DNA of 54,453 bases from contig CBFFYP010000022.1 of NCBI GenBank assembly GCA_965646165.1, positions 1 to 54,453 of the forward strand, read 5' to 3'. How positions within the stretch are numbered: the first letter of the stretch is position 1; each line of letters starts with the position of its first letter. Source of the DNA: MGBC114844 sp910585855. Its GTDB lineage: Bacteria > Bacillota > Clostridia > Lachnospirales > Lachnospiraceae. Of this stretch, positions 26,909 to 35,532 are shown piece by piece. A program made the position numbers and the translations under genes. The notes beneath the pieces were generated by a model that had not been told where the DNA came from, did no database searches, and saw only the letters and a program-made list of their open reading frames with translations.

Positions 26909-26972
26909 TTTCAAAAATTTCTAAGTCCATTATAACTGATTTTAAAAAAAATAAAAGAAATTATCACTGCAG

Positions 26973-27275
26973 GATAAACTTATAAACTTAAAAAAGAATA
27001 AAATTTTGATTTTACGAGAAGATTAGATCATGGAGGATGTTAAAAGAATCGTGTCTAAACTTTACTGAAAACTTACTCCGTAATAAAATATAACTTCTAC
27101 CGCCATTCCACCAACAGCGAGAGGCAGTTTGCTCCTGTCCTTTGACTGCAACTTCGGAGAACGGTTAGAAAGTCTTGGACTTCTTACCGTTTGGAGCGGA
27201 GCAGGCAAAGGACAGGAGCAAACTGCCTCTTGCGTCCGGTGAAAGCCAACCCTTTCCGGCAGTATCCTATCCTCA
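26973..27275 (+). repeat. Partly collapsed composite: repeat D3, A deleted, core-less B3
   Basis: The D repeat (26973-27018) is followed by GGAGGATG fused to the composite spacer, so A is missing. Next comes B3 (27117-27237), which has both outer arms, GAGGCAGTTTGCTCC and GGAGCAAACTGCCTC (a compensated change from GGCGG/CCGCC). The whole core is deleted between the two AGAAAGT/ACTTTCT-type hairpins. The B tail runs to about 27275, 8 bp from the GH31 stop codon. Confidence 0.88.
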
Positions 27276-27282
27276 TTCTAAC

Positions 27283-29334
27283 TTATAAAAAACGATATCG
27301 CTCAGCCTTATCAAGAATCTCAACTACTCCATTTTCTTTCCTGTAAATTCGAATCCCTTTTACTCCTGTCTGTTTATATTCTAACGTTTCAAAGTCATCC
27401 TCATAAAGTATAAATTCTGCTTCTCCTGAACCAAACTGAAGTACTGTTATCTCAAATACAGTTTCTTTCGTAATATGTAAAACGGGTTTTGCCAATGGAA
27501 TCAATGCATTTTCTCTTACAAAAAGAGGAATTTCTTCTTCTTTTGCCGAAACCTCAATCCATGCTTTTCCTTCATATACGGCTGTTCCAAAAAATTCATG
27601 CCATTTTCCTTCCGGCAAATAAACTTTTCTAGACATTCCATCTTCTAATGTCAATGGACAAACCAAAATATCCTTTCCAAAAAAATATTGATCATCGATT
27701 GTACGAACTTCTAAATCATCAGGATACTCCATTACCATTGCCCGTACAGGCGGAATACCTTTTCTTTGATATTCTATAAATGCACTATACAAATATGGAA
27801 GAAATGACATCCGCAATTCTAATAATTTTCTGCATTGTTTTGTATAATATTCCTGTTTTTCCATCCATATATTTTCCAAGTTTTTATTAATGTCTACCTG
27901 TTTCCATGGGGGATTTGGAATTCTCCATGCATTTAACAGTGCCAGAGGAGAAAATATAACAGTTTCGATTCTTCGCAAAAGATCGGTTTCATTTACGCAG
28001 TCCCTAACTTCCGGCGACCAAAGCAGTCCTGAAAAAGAAGAAGTTACAATTCCCCTGATAAATTCTTTATGGTTATACAGATCGGAATATAATACAAAAG
28101 GCTGTGAGGATGCTAATGCACCAGAAGAACGAACCTGCGATAAAGTTCTTATTCCCTGTTTTTCAAATGCTTCTGCTATCACTTCCTGATATAAGATTCC
28201 AACTGCGTTATGCATCTGTTCTCCATCCATACCAGAAGGAAATTCTGCGGTATCTGGAAAAGACCAATTCGAAGGATTAAAATCGGAATTATCACATTCA
28301 TCTAGTTTAAATCCAGCAATTCCTTTCTCTACAAACTGTACTCTATGCCAATCCGAAAAAATTTCTCTTGCCTCTTTTGTTGCAAAATCCGGCACAAGCC
28401 CGTTCCAAACTTCATATTCTCCGCTGTAATCTTTTAATTTCTGATAAAAAGGGGCAGCAGGATAAACAAACATATGCTCCCATAAATTCACATGATACCC
28501 GTTTTGATTTAAACTGTCTATCATATCTTGTGCATTTGGAAAAAGACTGCTCCATTCATAAGTACAAGAATAAGAATGGGAATGCCATCCCGGTTCAATC
28601 CCCAACACATCCATTGGAATCTGTTCTTCTCGAAATTGCTCTGCCAGCTTTTTAACATCCTCTTCTTTGCTGCCTCCGTAAACCCGATACCATATGCCAA
28701 GTCCCCACATAGGCGGAATGATTCCTCCCCCAGAAAACAAATTATATCTTTGTACCACCTGTTTTACTGTTCCGGCAAAAAAATAAAGTTCCACTCCTTC
28801 TGCCCCTTGAATATCAATAATAACTGTTCTTTGCTCTTTTGCACGTTTTAAAGAATAAAGTGCTGATTCACTGAATTCTTTATGTGGCTGATTGACCTCT
28901 TTTTTCGAAGAAGATGCTCCTTTTTTCGAATTTGTCCCCATATAAAAAGTAGCATAACGATAAGTATCTACAAACACACCATATCCTGCTGTAGAAATAT
29001 AAAAAGGCACAGGTGCATGACTTTCTCCGGTATCCACAGTTGGATCAGAATTTACTTTTATATGCCTTTTCCTTCCGGCATAATTAATACTTTTTAGCTG
29101 CAGACCAAATCCATAAATATCTTCCTCTGTCTGCATAGGAATTGACACTGTTACTCCACGCTTTGTTGTTTTTAATATAATTTCTTTCTCTTCAAATGGA
29201 AGTTTCTGACACACTTCTAAATCAATTTTCTCTAATTCCTCTACAGCAATTTTGCTTTTTCTCATAGAACAAGGTGTAAATTTTTCAGGTGTTTGATAGG
29301 TTAATTTCCAGATCCCTTTTGCAATCTCTTTCAT
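27283..29334 (-). CDS. Glycoside hydrolase family 31 (alpha-glucosidase/alpha-xylosidase type)
   Basis: 683-residue cytosolic glycosidase without a signal peptide. The family 31 catalytic barrel is clear: GLGIWYRVYGG opens it, MDVLGIEPGWHSHSYS follows, and GFKLDECDNSD holds the catalytic nucleophile D345. RSSGALASSQPFVLYSDLYN lies in the position of the acid/base region, and FLPYLYSAFIEYQRKGIPPVRAMVMEYPDD and a C-terminal beta domain complete the plan. Substrate cannot be told; GH31 enzymes act on alpha-glucosides, alpha-xylosides and sulfoquinovosides. It is divergent from an AraC regulator, its likely activator. No transporter genes accompany it. Confidence 0.92.
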   Translation of the reverse strand: MKEIAKGIWKLTYQTPEKFTPCSMRKSKIAVEELEKIDLEVCQKLPFEEKEIILKTTKRGVTVSIPMQTEEDIYGFGLQLKSINYAGRKRHIKVNSDPTVDTGESHAPVPFYISTAGYGVFVDTYRYATFYMGTNSKKGASSSKKEVNQPHKEFSESALYSLKRAKEQRTVIIDIQGAEGVELYFFAGTVKQVVQRYNLFSGGGIIPPMWGLGIWYRVYGGSKEEDVKKLAEQFREEQIPMDVLGIEPGWHSHSYSCTYEWSSLFPNAQDMIDSLNQNGYHVNLWEHMFVYPAAPFYQKLKDYSGEYEVWNGLVPDFATKEAREIFSDWHRVQFVEKGIAGFKLDECDNSDFNPSNWSFPDTAEFPSGMDGEQMHNAVGILYQEVIAEAFEKQGIRTLSQVRSSGALASSQPFVLYSDLYNHKEFIRGIVTSSFSGLLWSPEVRDCVNETDLLRRIETVIFSPLALLNAWRIPNPPWKQVDINKNLENIWMEKQEYYTKQCRKLLELRMSFLPYLYSAFIEYQRKGIPPVRAMVMEYPDDLEVRTIDDQYFFGKDILVCPLTLEDGMSRKVYLPEGKWHEFFGTAVYEGKAWIEVSAKEEEIPLFVRENALIPLAKPVLHITKETVFEITVLQFGSGEAEFILYEDDFETLEYKQTGVKGIRIYRKENGVVEILDKAERYRFL

Positions 29335-29482
29335 TCTTTTTATCCTTTCTTATAATTTTAATTAATTGGTTTCTATATTTTCTGATTCTATCAAACTATC
29401 TTAAAAAATTTTTTCCTTTTATACAATATATAGAACTGCTATTTACTGACCTATTCTGCTTTTTTACAAACAAAAAAACCGA

Positions 29483-29511
29483 TTGACGAATCTGTTTCCT
29501 GTTGATATGAT
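29483..29511 (+). promoter_or_regulatory. Promoter for the AraC regulator
   Basis: TTGACG at 29483-29488 and TATGAT at 29506-29511, 17 bp apart, in the divergent region shared with the GH31 gene. The GH31 promoter itself was not resolved. Confidence 0.75.
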
Positions 29512-29542
29512 AACTATAAAAAATTAGAAAGGGGAATCTATT

Positions 29543-30337
29543 ATGATCTGTGTAACAGGCTGCGGATATGACTCTCACCATCGCAATCCGTGCGATATTG
29601 AACATAAAGAAGGACTGTCAGAATATCTTCTCTTAATTGTAAAAACCCCTGCATGGGTTTTTATCAATAACCAACGTATCTTTACTAAGCCCAATATGGT
29701 AATTCTTTTCGATCAAAATACCTATATTCACTATGGCTGTGATACTCCTAACTATAATGATGACTGGATTCACTTTTATCTGGAAAAGGACTCCTCTGAT
29801 ATTTCGCTTTCCTCTCTCCAGCTTCCGTTTAACCAACCTCTATACCCGCCTGATATTCCCAGACTGTCACGATTTATCCAAATGATCACGCAGGAATACC
29901 GTTTTCCTGCCAAACACTCCAAGCAAATTTTGCACTGTCTGACTTTTGCTTTTCTCTCTGCTCTTACAGAAGACCTTATGCGCTCCAATCCTCTTATTTT
30001 TCAGCATAAATATTATCGGGCTCTTTTAAATATAAGAACTGCTCTTTACAACAATCCGGCTAATCTTTGGACTATTTCAGATATGGCACACTCTGTAAAT
30101 TTAAGTGTATCCTATTTCCAGCACTTATATAAACAGTTTTTTTCTACCTCCGCACAGACAGACAAAATTCATGCACGTTTAGAACTTGCAAAATTTTATC
30201 TAAGCCACAGCGATATGAATATCTGCACCATTTCTTCTTTCTGCGGATATGAAAATGAAATTCATTTTATGCGTCAATTTAAAAAATTTGAAGGTATAAC
30301 TCCTTCTGATTTTCGAAAAAAAGCGCCGGGGAAATAA
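29543..30337 (+). CDS. AraC-family transcriptional regulator
   Basis: 264 residues. An N-terminal cupin-like sensor region (about 20-125) contains PAWVFINNQRIFTKPNMVILFDQNTYIHY. The C-terminal AraC DNA-binding domain has two helix-turn-helix units (about 165-262): PANLWTISDMAHSVNLSVSYFQHLYKQFF and MNICTISSFCGYENEIHFMRQFKKFEGITPSDFRK. AAAGGGG lies 9 bp upstream of the ATG. It is divergent from the GH31 gene, which it probably activates in response to a sugar bound by the N-terminal domain. Repeat C6 follows 48 bp after its stop codon. Confidence 0.93.
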   Translation: MICVTGCGYDSHHRNPCDIEHKEGLSEYLLLIVKTPAWVFINNQRIFTKPNMVILFDQNTYIHYGCDTPNYNDDWIHFYLEKDSSDISLSSLQLPFNQPLYPPDIPRLSRFIQMITQEYRFPAKHSKQILHCLTFAFLSALTEDLMRSNPLIFQHKYYRALLNIRTALYNNPANLWTISDMAHSVNLSVSYFQHLYKQFFSTSAQTDKIHARLELAKFYLSHSDMNICTISSFCGYENEIHFMRQFKKFEGITPSDFRKKAPGK

Positions 30338-30385
30338 AAGATTTTTTATTTTCTTCGAATCTCTGTAATCAAGTCTTAATAAGGG

Positions 30386-30530
30386 GGACGCTGAACCCGA
30401 AAGGAAGGTCTATTCCGAGCCCGCTTTCGCTTAGCATTTCCTCGTAGCGGACACATAAGGCACGAAAATACCGTGCCTAAGTGCCGACGGGAAATGATGA
30501 CCCTTCATAGACCTTCCTTTCGAGTTCAGC
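30386..30530 (+). repeat. Repeat C6
   Basis: Complete family C copy, GGACGC end toward the AraC gene stop. The outer arms GCTGAACCCGAAAGGAAGG and the complement are near-perfect. The interior is almost the same as C1 (GGCACG/CGTGCC hairpin), while the arms differ between C1 and C6. Confidence 0.92.
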
Positions 30531-30667
30531 TAGTTCTACCAGCCGGAAAATTGTGTTCTTGTAAAGATTACAATGGAATACTTATATTTTTGAGATTTGA
30601 CTATTTTTTTACTATTATTAACAATTTGATAATTTTATTGTGAATGTTTATAGTTAGTTTTTATCCA

Positions 30668-31396
30668 TCACTCCATAAACTCCACTTCTACCTGCAAATC
30701 ACTGATATTAAAATTTACTTCCTTAATCATATTAGTAATCAAATTTTCTGCTGCTGACTCCGCACTATTATAGTACCATTGATTCGATAAAAACTCCTTT
30801 TGAATCAATAAATATCCGTCTTTTAGCATTTCCTGTGCCATATCTTCTCCCACTGCAATACTATCATTAAAAATATCATTTTCAAATCTTAATTTATTTA
30901 CATTAGCATAGTCTACTTTGCACTCACTTAACTCAATTTTTGGTACACGCACTAAGACATAATTTCTTTTATTATCTACAATAAATTCACTTGCCTGTAA
31001 ATCTACAGTAAATACTCCTGTTCCGGGAACTTCCAACCAAACTGTGATATTTTTATCATTTTCATCTGCTCCCTGAAATACAAATTCTACATCTCTTACT
31101 TCAAGTACTTCCAAATTTGCTGTTTCCTTTATATTTTCCACTGAAATCCCTGCTCGATTACTGACATGGTTTTCCTTTTCGGCAGCTTCATAACCCTTCT
31201 GATAAAACTCTTCCTTTTTCTCCTCTTTCACTTGGCTTTCTACCTGTTTATAAGTATCTTGAAAAGCATTTACTCCTTTTTTTAATGCAAACCTAAAGAA
31301 AACAATAATTAATATTACTAAAATTACCAAACCAGCAACCATACCAATCCAAAATTTCCATTCTTTTGAATTTTCTTCTCTCTCTTTCAACTCCAT
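30668..31396 (-). CDS. DUF4230 membrane-anchored protein
   Basis: 242 residues. A charged N-terminus precedes a single membrane helix (about 15-38, FWIGMVAGLVILVILIIVFF), then a coiled-coil linker and an extracytoplasmic DUF4230-type domain (about 85-240): LEVLEVRDVEFVF, VWLEVPGTGVFTVDLQASEF, VLVRVPKIELSECKVDY. The function of DUF4230 is unknown. Third gene of an operon, 12 bp after a second DUF4230 gene, to which it is only distantly similar. Tandem divergent copies suggest a two-subunit partner for the large lipoprotein encoded first. No terminator is clear in the AT-rich 137 bp between its end and repeat C6. Confidence 0.8.
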   Translation of the reverse strand: MELKEREENSKEWKFWIGMVAGLVILVILIIVFFRFALKKGVNAFQDTYKQVESQVKEEKKEEFYQKGYEAAEKENHVSNRAGISVENIKETANLEVLEVRDVEFVFQGADENDKNITVWLEVPGTGVFTVDLQASEFIVDNKRNYVLVRVPKIELSECKVDYANVNKLRFENDIFNDSIAVGEDMAQEMLKDGYLLIQKEFLSNQWYYNSAESAAENLITNMIKEVNFNISDLQVEVEFME

Positions 31397-31408
31397 CTCT
31401 ATTTCTCC

Positions 31409-32200
31409 CTATTCCCAAACAATAATTGGTTCTTTATCATTAATTGATTCTTTATCATTTACACGTGCCATCTTTGCAAGTCGTTTTATCTGCTTTTCTG
31501 CAGAATCTCTTGCACATTTCATTAAACTTCCATCCTCTTCTATAGCGTCTTTTGCTTTACTTTCCAGATTAGACATAGAATTTATATATGCATTAAAACC
31601 GTCTTCTGCACTTCCGTTAAAAAACTTCCTCTGATACTCTGCTACTTTTTTTGTATATCTGTCATCAATATATACTGTAACCTCTGGCTGAGGAAGGCGA
31701 ATATACCATACCTCTCCGTCCTCATTCGCATCAATAACAGCTTTTGATAAATCTACCGTAAATACGGCATCTCCTTTTAATAAATATAAAGCAGCATACT
31801 TCTCTTCTAATTTATGATAATCATTTAACTTAATACTTGAAACTAACACCTGCAAATTTGCTATTTCATGAAAACTACTTTGCATTTTTACTACAGTATC
31901 AGATGCTGACAATCCATCCTCTTTTCCGTCCTCTCTTCCTCTCTTGCCTTCTGAAAAACCATGAAATGAACCAACTGCTATTCCAACAGTTTTTCCCGTT
32001 ACATCTCCAATATTCTCTCCGTATGTTTTAGCTTTTCTCCATATCTGTATTGTAAGAATTAAAACCAATCCTGCTGCAATAACTGCAAGTACAACTATTA
32101 CTTTAAACTTTAACGGAATTTTTGTACCTTTTCTGTTCTCTTCTATAAAATTACCATCATAAACTTCTTCTTTCTCTTCTATTTGATCAAATTCTTCCAT
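31409..32200 (-). CDS. DUF4230 membrane-anchored protein, second copy
   Basis: 263 residues with an acidic cytosolic N-terminus, one membrane helix (about 31-52, FKVIVVLAVIAAGLVLILTI), a Gly/Lys-rich linker (GFSEGKRGREDGKEDGL) and a C-terminal domain with the DUF4230 pattern: IANLQVLVSSIKL, ALYLLKGDAVFTVDLSKAVI, WYIRLPQPEVTVYIDD. A helical tail (SAEKQIKRLAKMARV) follows. It starts 4 bp after the lipoprotein stop and ends 12 bp before the next DUF4230 gene. Function unknown; probably faces the outside of the cell. Confidence 0.8.
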   Translation of the reverse strand: MEEFDQIEEKEEVYDGNFIEENRKGTKIPLKFKVIVVLAVIAAGLVLILTIQIWRKAKTYGENIGDVTGKTVGIAVGSFHGFSEGKRGREDGKEDGLSASDTVVKMQSSFHEIANLQVLVSSIKLNDYHKLEEKYAALYLLKGDAVFTVDLSKAVIDANEDGEVWYIRLPQPEVTVYIDDRYTKKVAEYQRKFFNGSAEDGFNAYINSMSNLESKAKDAIEEDGSLMKCARDSAEKQIKRLAKMARVNDKESINDKEPIIVWE

Positions 32201-32204
32201 CTCC

Positions 32205-34652
32205 TTAATCTCCCTTCTTCATTACAGTAATGAAATCTTCTCGCTTCAGCACTGTACCATCTATCTCTTCTGTTATTTCTATTGAAACATCACCTTTTGT
32301 CTTGCTTTGGACAATCTTTAGCAATCCTTCTGTTTGAATTTCATATTCCGAATCTGTAATCATATATTCCATTACCAGCTTCTGCTTTTCTCTAACCTCT
32401 ATCGTTCCAGAAACCTCTGCTCCGTCCAACTTATAAACTACTGTTCCATAAGGATCGTTATTATCTAATGTTACAATAAATATTTTCTTAATCGGATTAT
32501 CCTTTATTATTTTATCTATATCAGATTTGTATTTTTTATAAGACATTGTATTTTGATAAAGATCATTTGTATTCTTTTTTCCACTATCTAAATAATATCC
32601 TTCTTCCGGTATTATACTAACGACAACTTCCCGTTCTCCGTCTAAAATCTCTCCTTCCTGCACTTCTGCACCAGTATCCGCATAAGCTAAGTTAATCTCT
32701 CCATGTTCTATACTTTTCGGTTCATATCCTTCCACTTCTTCTAAACTAATTGTAATTGTTACTTTATCATAATAAAAAGGGGAATCCATAATCTCTGTAT
32801 CATGATAAATTTCTAACTTTTCTGACACAGGAATCTTCTGTATATACAAAACTTCTTCCGATTGATTTTTATTTTTTTCTGTTTTTACCATTTTTATCTT
32901 AAAGGCATAACCACTCTGCACAGAACCATTTTTCAAGGAAACCGTAATCCCCTCTTCTGTCCCTATTTTCTCCGTACTCAATGTATAAGTATTTTTTAAT
33001 AACTCCTGCTGATAAACAATTCCTGATTTTTCATATCCAGAAGCAGATAAATCCACCTGCAGCATTTCCCCAACACTTTTATCCAAAACCAATTCTAATA
33101 CTGGCTTATGCTCCTCATTTTCTAAAAAAATCTGATCGACATCTTTTCCCTTTACATTTGTTTCCTGCTTATCCTCCTCTCCTGCAATATACAAAGTCTT
33201 ATCTTCCGCACTGCAAATCCAGCCTTCCCAACCTTCAAAATCCATAGAAATACTTGTACCAGCATCTACCTCAATACTAGATGTCTCAATTTCTGTTCCA
33301 TTCACCGAATATCGGATTGTTCCTCCCGCCTTTGGCTGCAGCAAATAAACTTCCACCTTGCGCTGCGGATAAAAACGAATTTGATTAAATGCCTCTTTCG
33401 TTTCTTTTTCTCCTTTTACCACAATCGTATGCTCCCCATCCGGCAGCCAATATCCCTCTTCTACACTTTTTGCCTCATATGTAATCTGGCTTCCCTCTCC
33501 AAGATAAACCCCTTCCGTAATCTCTCTTCCCCGATTTTTAAAAACAATACTTCCATAACTGTAAGTATACTCGGATGGATCAAAATAAAAACTAGTATGT
33601 TTTTTAACTTGAAATGTATAACAATAACCCTCTGCAACCTGTATTTCAGCCGGCTCTGTCAACTGATTTTTATCATAATCAAACACAGCTACTTTATCCG
33701 TATAAACTACAATTTGATCCTCATATTTTAAATTTGTAATTTTTTGAGAGCCTTTTTTACTTTTCATTTGCTCTCCCCCATTTACCTGATATCTCCACTC
33801 CTGATCCGATATAATCTCTGCACTAATATACGGATGCAATTCCACCGAATAATTCGTAATTTCACTCTGTGCATCCGCTTCCTCAAAAATTACAACTCCA
33901 TCCTCATTATCCTGATACCGGCAATCAGGATGGGAATCGACAAAAAAATAATTTTTATTATCATACTCATAACTTAAAATATAAGAATCTACCGGACTAA
34001 TCGTAATCGAATCCCCTGCTGTTTCCTCTTTATCAATCCTCCACCTCTCCGACAATTCATGACTATTCCCCTCTGTATCCATATAATAATCACTCAACAT
34101 AAGTTTCCGTTTTTCATAACCTCCAACCGGAACAACAGAAATCTCTTCTCCACTATAATCTGCAGGAATCTGCAAAACTACATTCTCCTCTGCTGCTGTC
34201 CAATCTAGCTGTTTCCTTCCGCTTTCTCCGTATTCAAAAATACGATACTCCAAAAAATGGTATAAATTCGTATTTGCCATACTTTCTGGAACAGAAGCAT
34301 AAATATAGTCATTGGGATTTAAATAACAAGATGTTAAAATTTCCTCTTTCTGTTCTGCATCCCTATAATAATGAATCAAAAGATTATCATTCTCAGCAAA
34401 AGTAACACGAATCTGTCCTGTTCTCTGTTCTACCGTTTCCTCTGTTTCTTCTATTGACAGAGAATCAGAAATTTTATAATAACCATTCTCATCCAACTCT
34501 CCTCCACTTTTTAATCTCGTATATTCCTTATAATCCTCATCTCCCTCTATTCCTTGTTCTTTAATCATTTCTTGTGCCTTCTTATCTACAACAGAACATC
34601 CTGAAAGCATCAATACAGAAACTGCTGTAAACAATAACATTGGTTTCTTCAT
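32205..34652 (-). CDS. Large lipoprotein of unknown function
   Basis: 815 residues with a lipoprotein signal peptide: MKKPMLLFTAVSVLMLSGC with the lipobox LSGC (C19). The mature part is acidic and almost entirely beta-rich, with several repeated segments of the type ...VEVYLLQPKAGGTIRYSVNGTEIETSS, KIFIVTLDNNDPYGTVVYKLDGAEVSG and repeated EEGYYL / VEEGYWL phrases, suggesting tandem beta-sandwich modules. I recognise no enzyme motif. AAAGGAGG precedes the ATG. First gene of an operon with two DUF4230 membrane proteins, so a surface complex is likely. Confidence 0.75.
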   Translation of the reverse strand: MKKPMLLFTAVSVLMLSGCSVVDKKAQEMIKEQGIEGDEDYKEYTRLKSGGELDENGYYKISDSLSIEETEETVEQRTGQIRVTFAENDNLLIHYYRDAEQKEEILTSCYLNPNDYIYASVPESMANTNLYHFLEYRIFEYGESGRKQLDWTAAEENVVLQIPADYSGEEISVVPVGGYEKRKLMLSDYYMDTEGNSHELSERWRIDKEETAGDSITISPVDSYILSYEYDNKNYFFVDSHPDCRYQDNEDGVVIFEEADAQSEITNYSVELHPYISAEIISDQEWRYQVNGGEQMKSKKGSQKITNLKYEDQIVVYTDKVAVFDYDKNQLTEPAEIQVAEGYCYTFQVKKHTSFYFDPSEYTYSYGSIVFKNRGREITEGVYLGEGSQITYEAKSVEEGYWLPDGEHTIVVKGEKETKEAFNQIRFYPQRKVEVYLLQPKAGGTIRYSVNGTEIETSSIEVDAGTSISMDFEGWEGWICSAEDKTLYIAGEEDKQETNVKGKDVDQIFLENEEHKPVLELVLDKSVGEMLQVDLSASGYEKSGIVYQQELLKNTYTLSTEKIGTEEGITVSLKNGSVQSGYAFKIKMVKTEKNKNQSEEVLYIQKIPVSEKLEIYHDTEIMDSPFYYDKVTITISLEEVEGYEPKSIEHGEINLAYADTGAEVQEGEILDGEREVVVSIIPEEGYYLDSGKKNTNDLYQNTMSYKKYKSDIDKIIKDNPIKKIFIVTLDNNDPYGTVVYKLDGAEVSGTIEVREKQKLVMEYMITDSEYEIQTEGLLKIVQSKTKGDVSIEITEEIDGTVLKREDFITVMKKGD

Positions 34653-34726
34653 AAACTCCTCCTTTATCTACTCTATAAAATTCATTGTCTAATACATTTT
34701 TAAATATTATTATATCATACACATAG

Positions 34727-34799
34727 GACATATTATGTCACTCTTCTAAAGTTTTGTAATTTTATGTCACTTTTTGTAAATATAGACGTCACACCTATC
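34727..34799 (-). promoter_or_regulatory. Repeated GTGACATAA motifs upstream of the lipoprotein operon
   Basis: On the minus strand GTGACATAATATGTC (containing the perfect palindrome GACATA-T-TATGTC at 34727-34739), GTGACATAAAA about 30 bp further upstream and GTGACGTC near 34785-34792 form a spaced set. They overlap or precede AT-rich promoter-like sequence (TATAAT near 34705-34715). This is consistent with a regulator binding several sites. I cannot name the regulator. Confidence 0.4.
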
Positions 34800-34857
34800 A
34801 AAATCACAACAAAAACACGAATACCCCCACCAAATCTTAAAAAACTTAGTAAATAAA

Positions 34858-34910
34858 ACACAAAAAATAAAGCTGTCGTTTTAACGAATAAAATTTCGTA
34901 AAACGACAGC
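34858..34910 (-). terminator. Terminator of the tRNA-Thr gene
   Basis: Minus-strand GCTGTCGTTTTACGAA and TTCGTTAAAACGACAGC form a long stem, followed by TTTATTTTTT. It starts about 14 bp after the tRNA. Confidence 0.9.
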
Positions 34911-34923
34911 CCTATTCTATAAA

Positions 34924-34996
34924 AGCTCCCGATGGGACTCGAACCCACGATCTATTGATTACGAATCAATCGCTCTACCGACTGAGCCACGGAAGC
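34924..34996 (-). tRNA. tRNA-Thr (anticodon CGU)
   Basis: 73-nt cloverleaf on the minus strand. Acceptor GCTTCCG pairs with CGGGAGC (one T-G), the D arm is GGCTCAGTCGGTAGAGC-like, the anticodon arm is ATTGA-TTCGTAA-TCAAT with CGU reading ACG, and the T arm is GTGGG-TTCGAGT-CCCAT. CCA is not encoded. It has its own promoter and terminator. Confidence 0.96.
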
Positions 34997-35004
34997 ATAT
35001 CTAT

Positions 35005-35033
35005 ACTATATCACTTGTCCTCAAAAAATGCAA
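35005..35033 (-). promoter_or_regulatory. Promoter of tRNA-Thr
   Basis: Minus-strand TTGCAT at 35028-35033 and TATAGT at 35005-35010 with 17 bp spacing, placing the start just upstream of the tRNA 5' end. Confidence 0.82.
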
Positions 35034-35177
35034 GTTGTTTTTCCAACCACTTTTTATTATACACAAAATTTTCTAAATTGCAACTATTTTTTCAAAAAAC
35101 AAAACAATATTTCAACCCAAGTCCAAAAAGAAAATAAACAAATATCATTCTTTTTTTGTTTCGAAGCCAAAAAACAG

Positions 35178-35505
35178 CCAGATGCGAACCCCACAGGCAG
35201 ACTGCAGTGACTTTGGAAAAAAGTTAGAAGTTCTTAACTTCTGCTAGAAAACCTAAGATTTTTTGCATATCCTGCTTCCATGCAGGGTATGCAAAAAAAG
35301 GGGCGTGTTTAGCCCGTATGAAAGAGAAGCCGCTTTATTACATCAGCTCACATCCTTTCCGTATGCCCGCTCCATTTCAGCTGCCATAAGGGCGAATTGC
35401 GCCCCGGTCTGTCTGGTTGGATGTACTGTCATGCAGAAGTTTAGAACTTCTTACTTTTTGGAAACCGGAACAGCAGGATGCCTGTGGGGTTCGCATCTGG
35501 CGTCC
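35178..35505 (+). repeat. Repeat A6
   Basis: Complete family A copy with another variant outer stem: CCAGATGCGAACCCCACAGG against CCTGTGGGGTTCGCATCTGG, fully complementary. P3 is the GCATA/TATGC version. The GGACGC end lies 27 bp from the stop of the U32 gene. Confidence 0.93.
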
Positions 35506-35532
35506 TCCCAGGAACTACTAAACTATTCCAAA

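Noticed and set aside
34924..34996. tRNA as an integration site for a genomic island
   Set aside because: No integrase, no second copy of the tRNA 3' end and no phage genes nearby.
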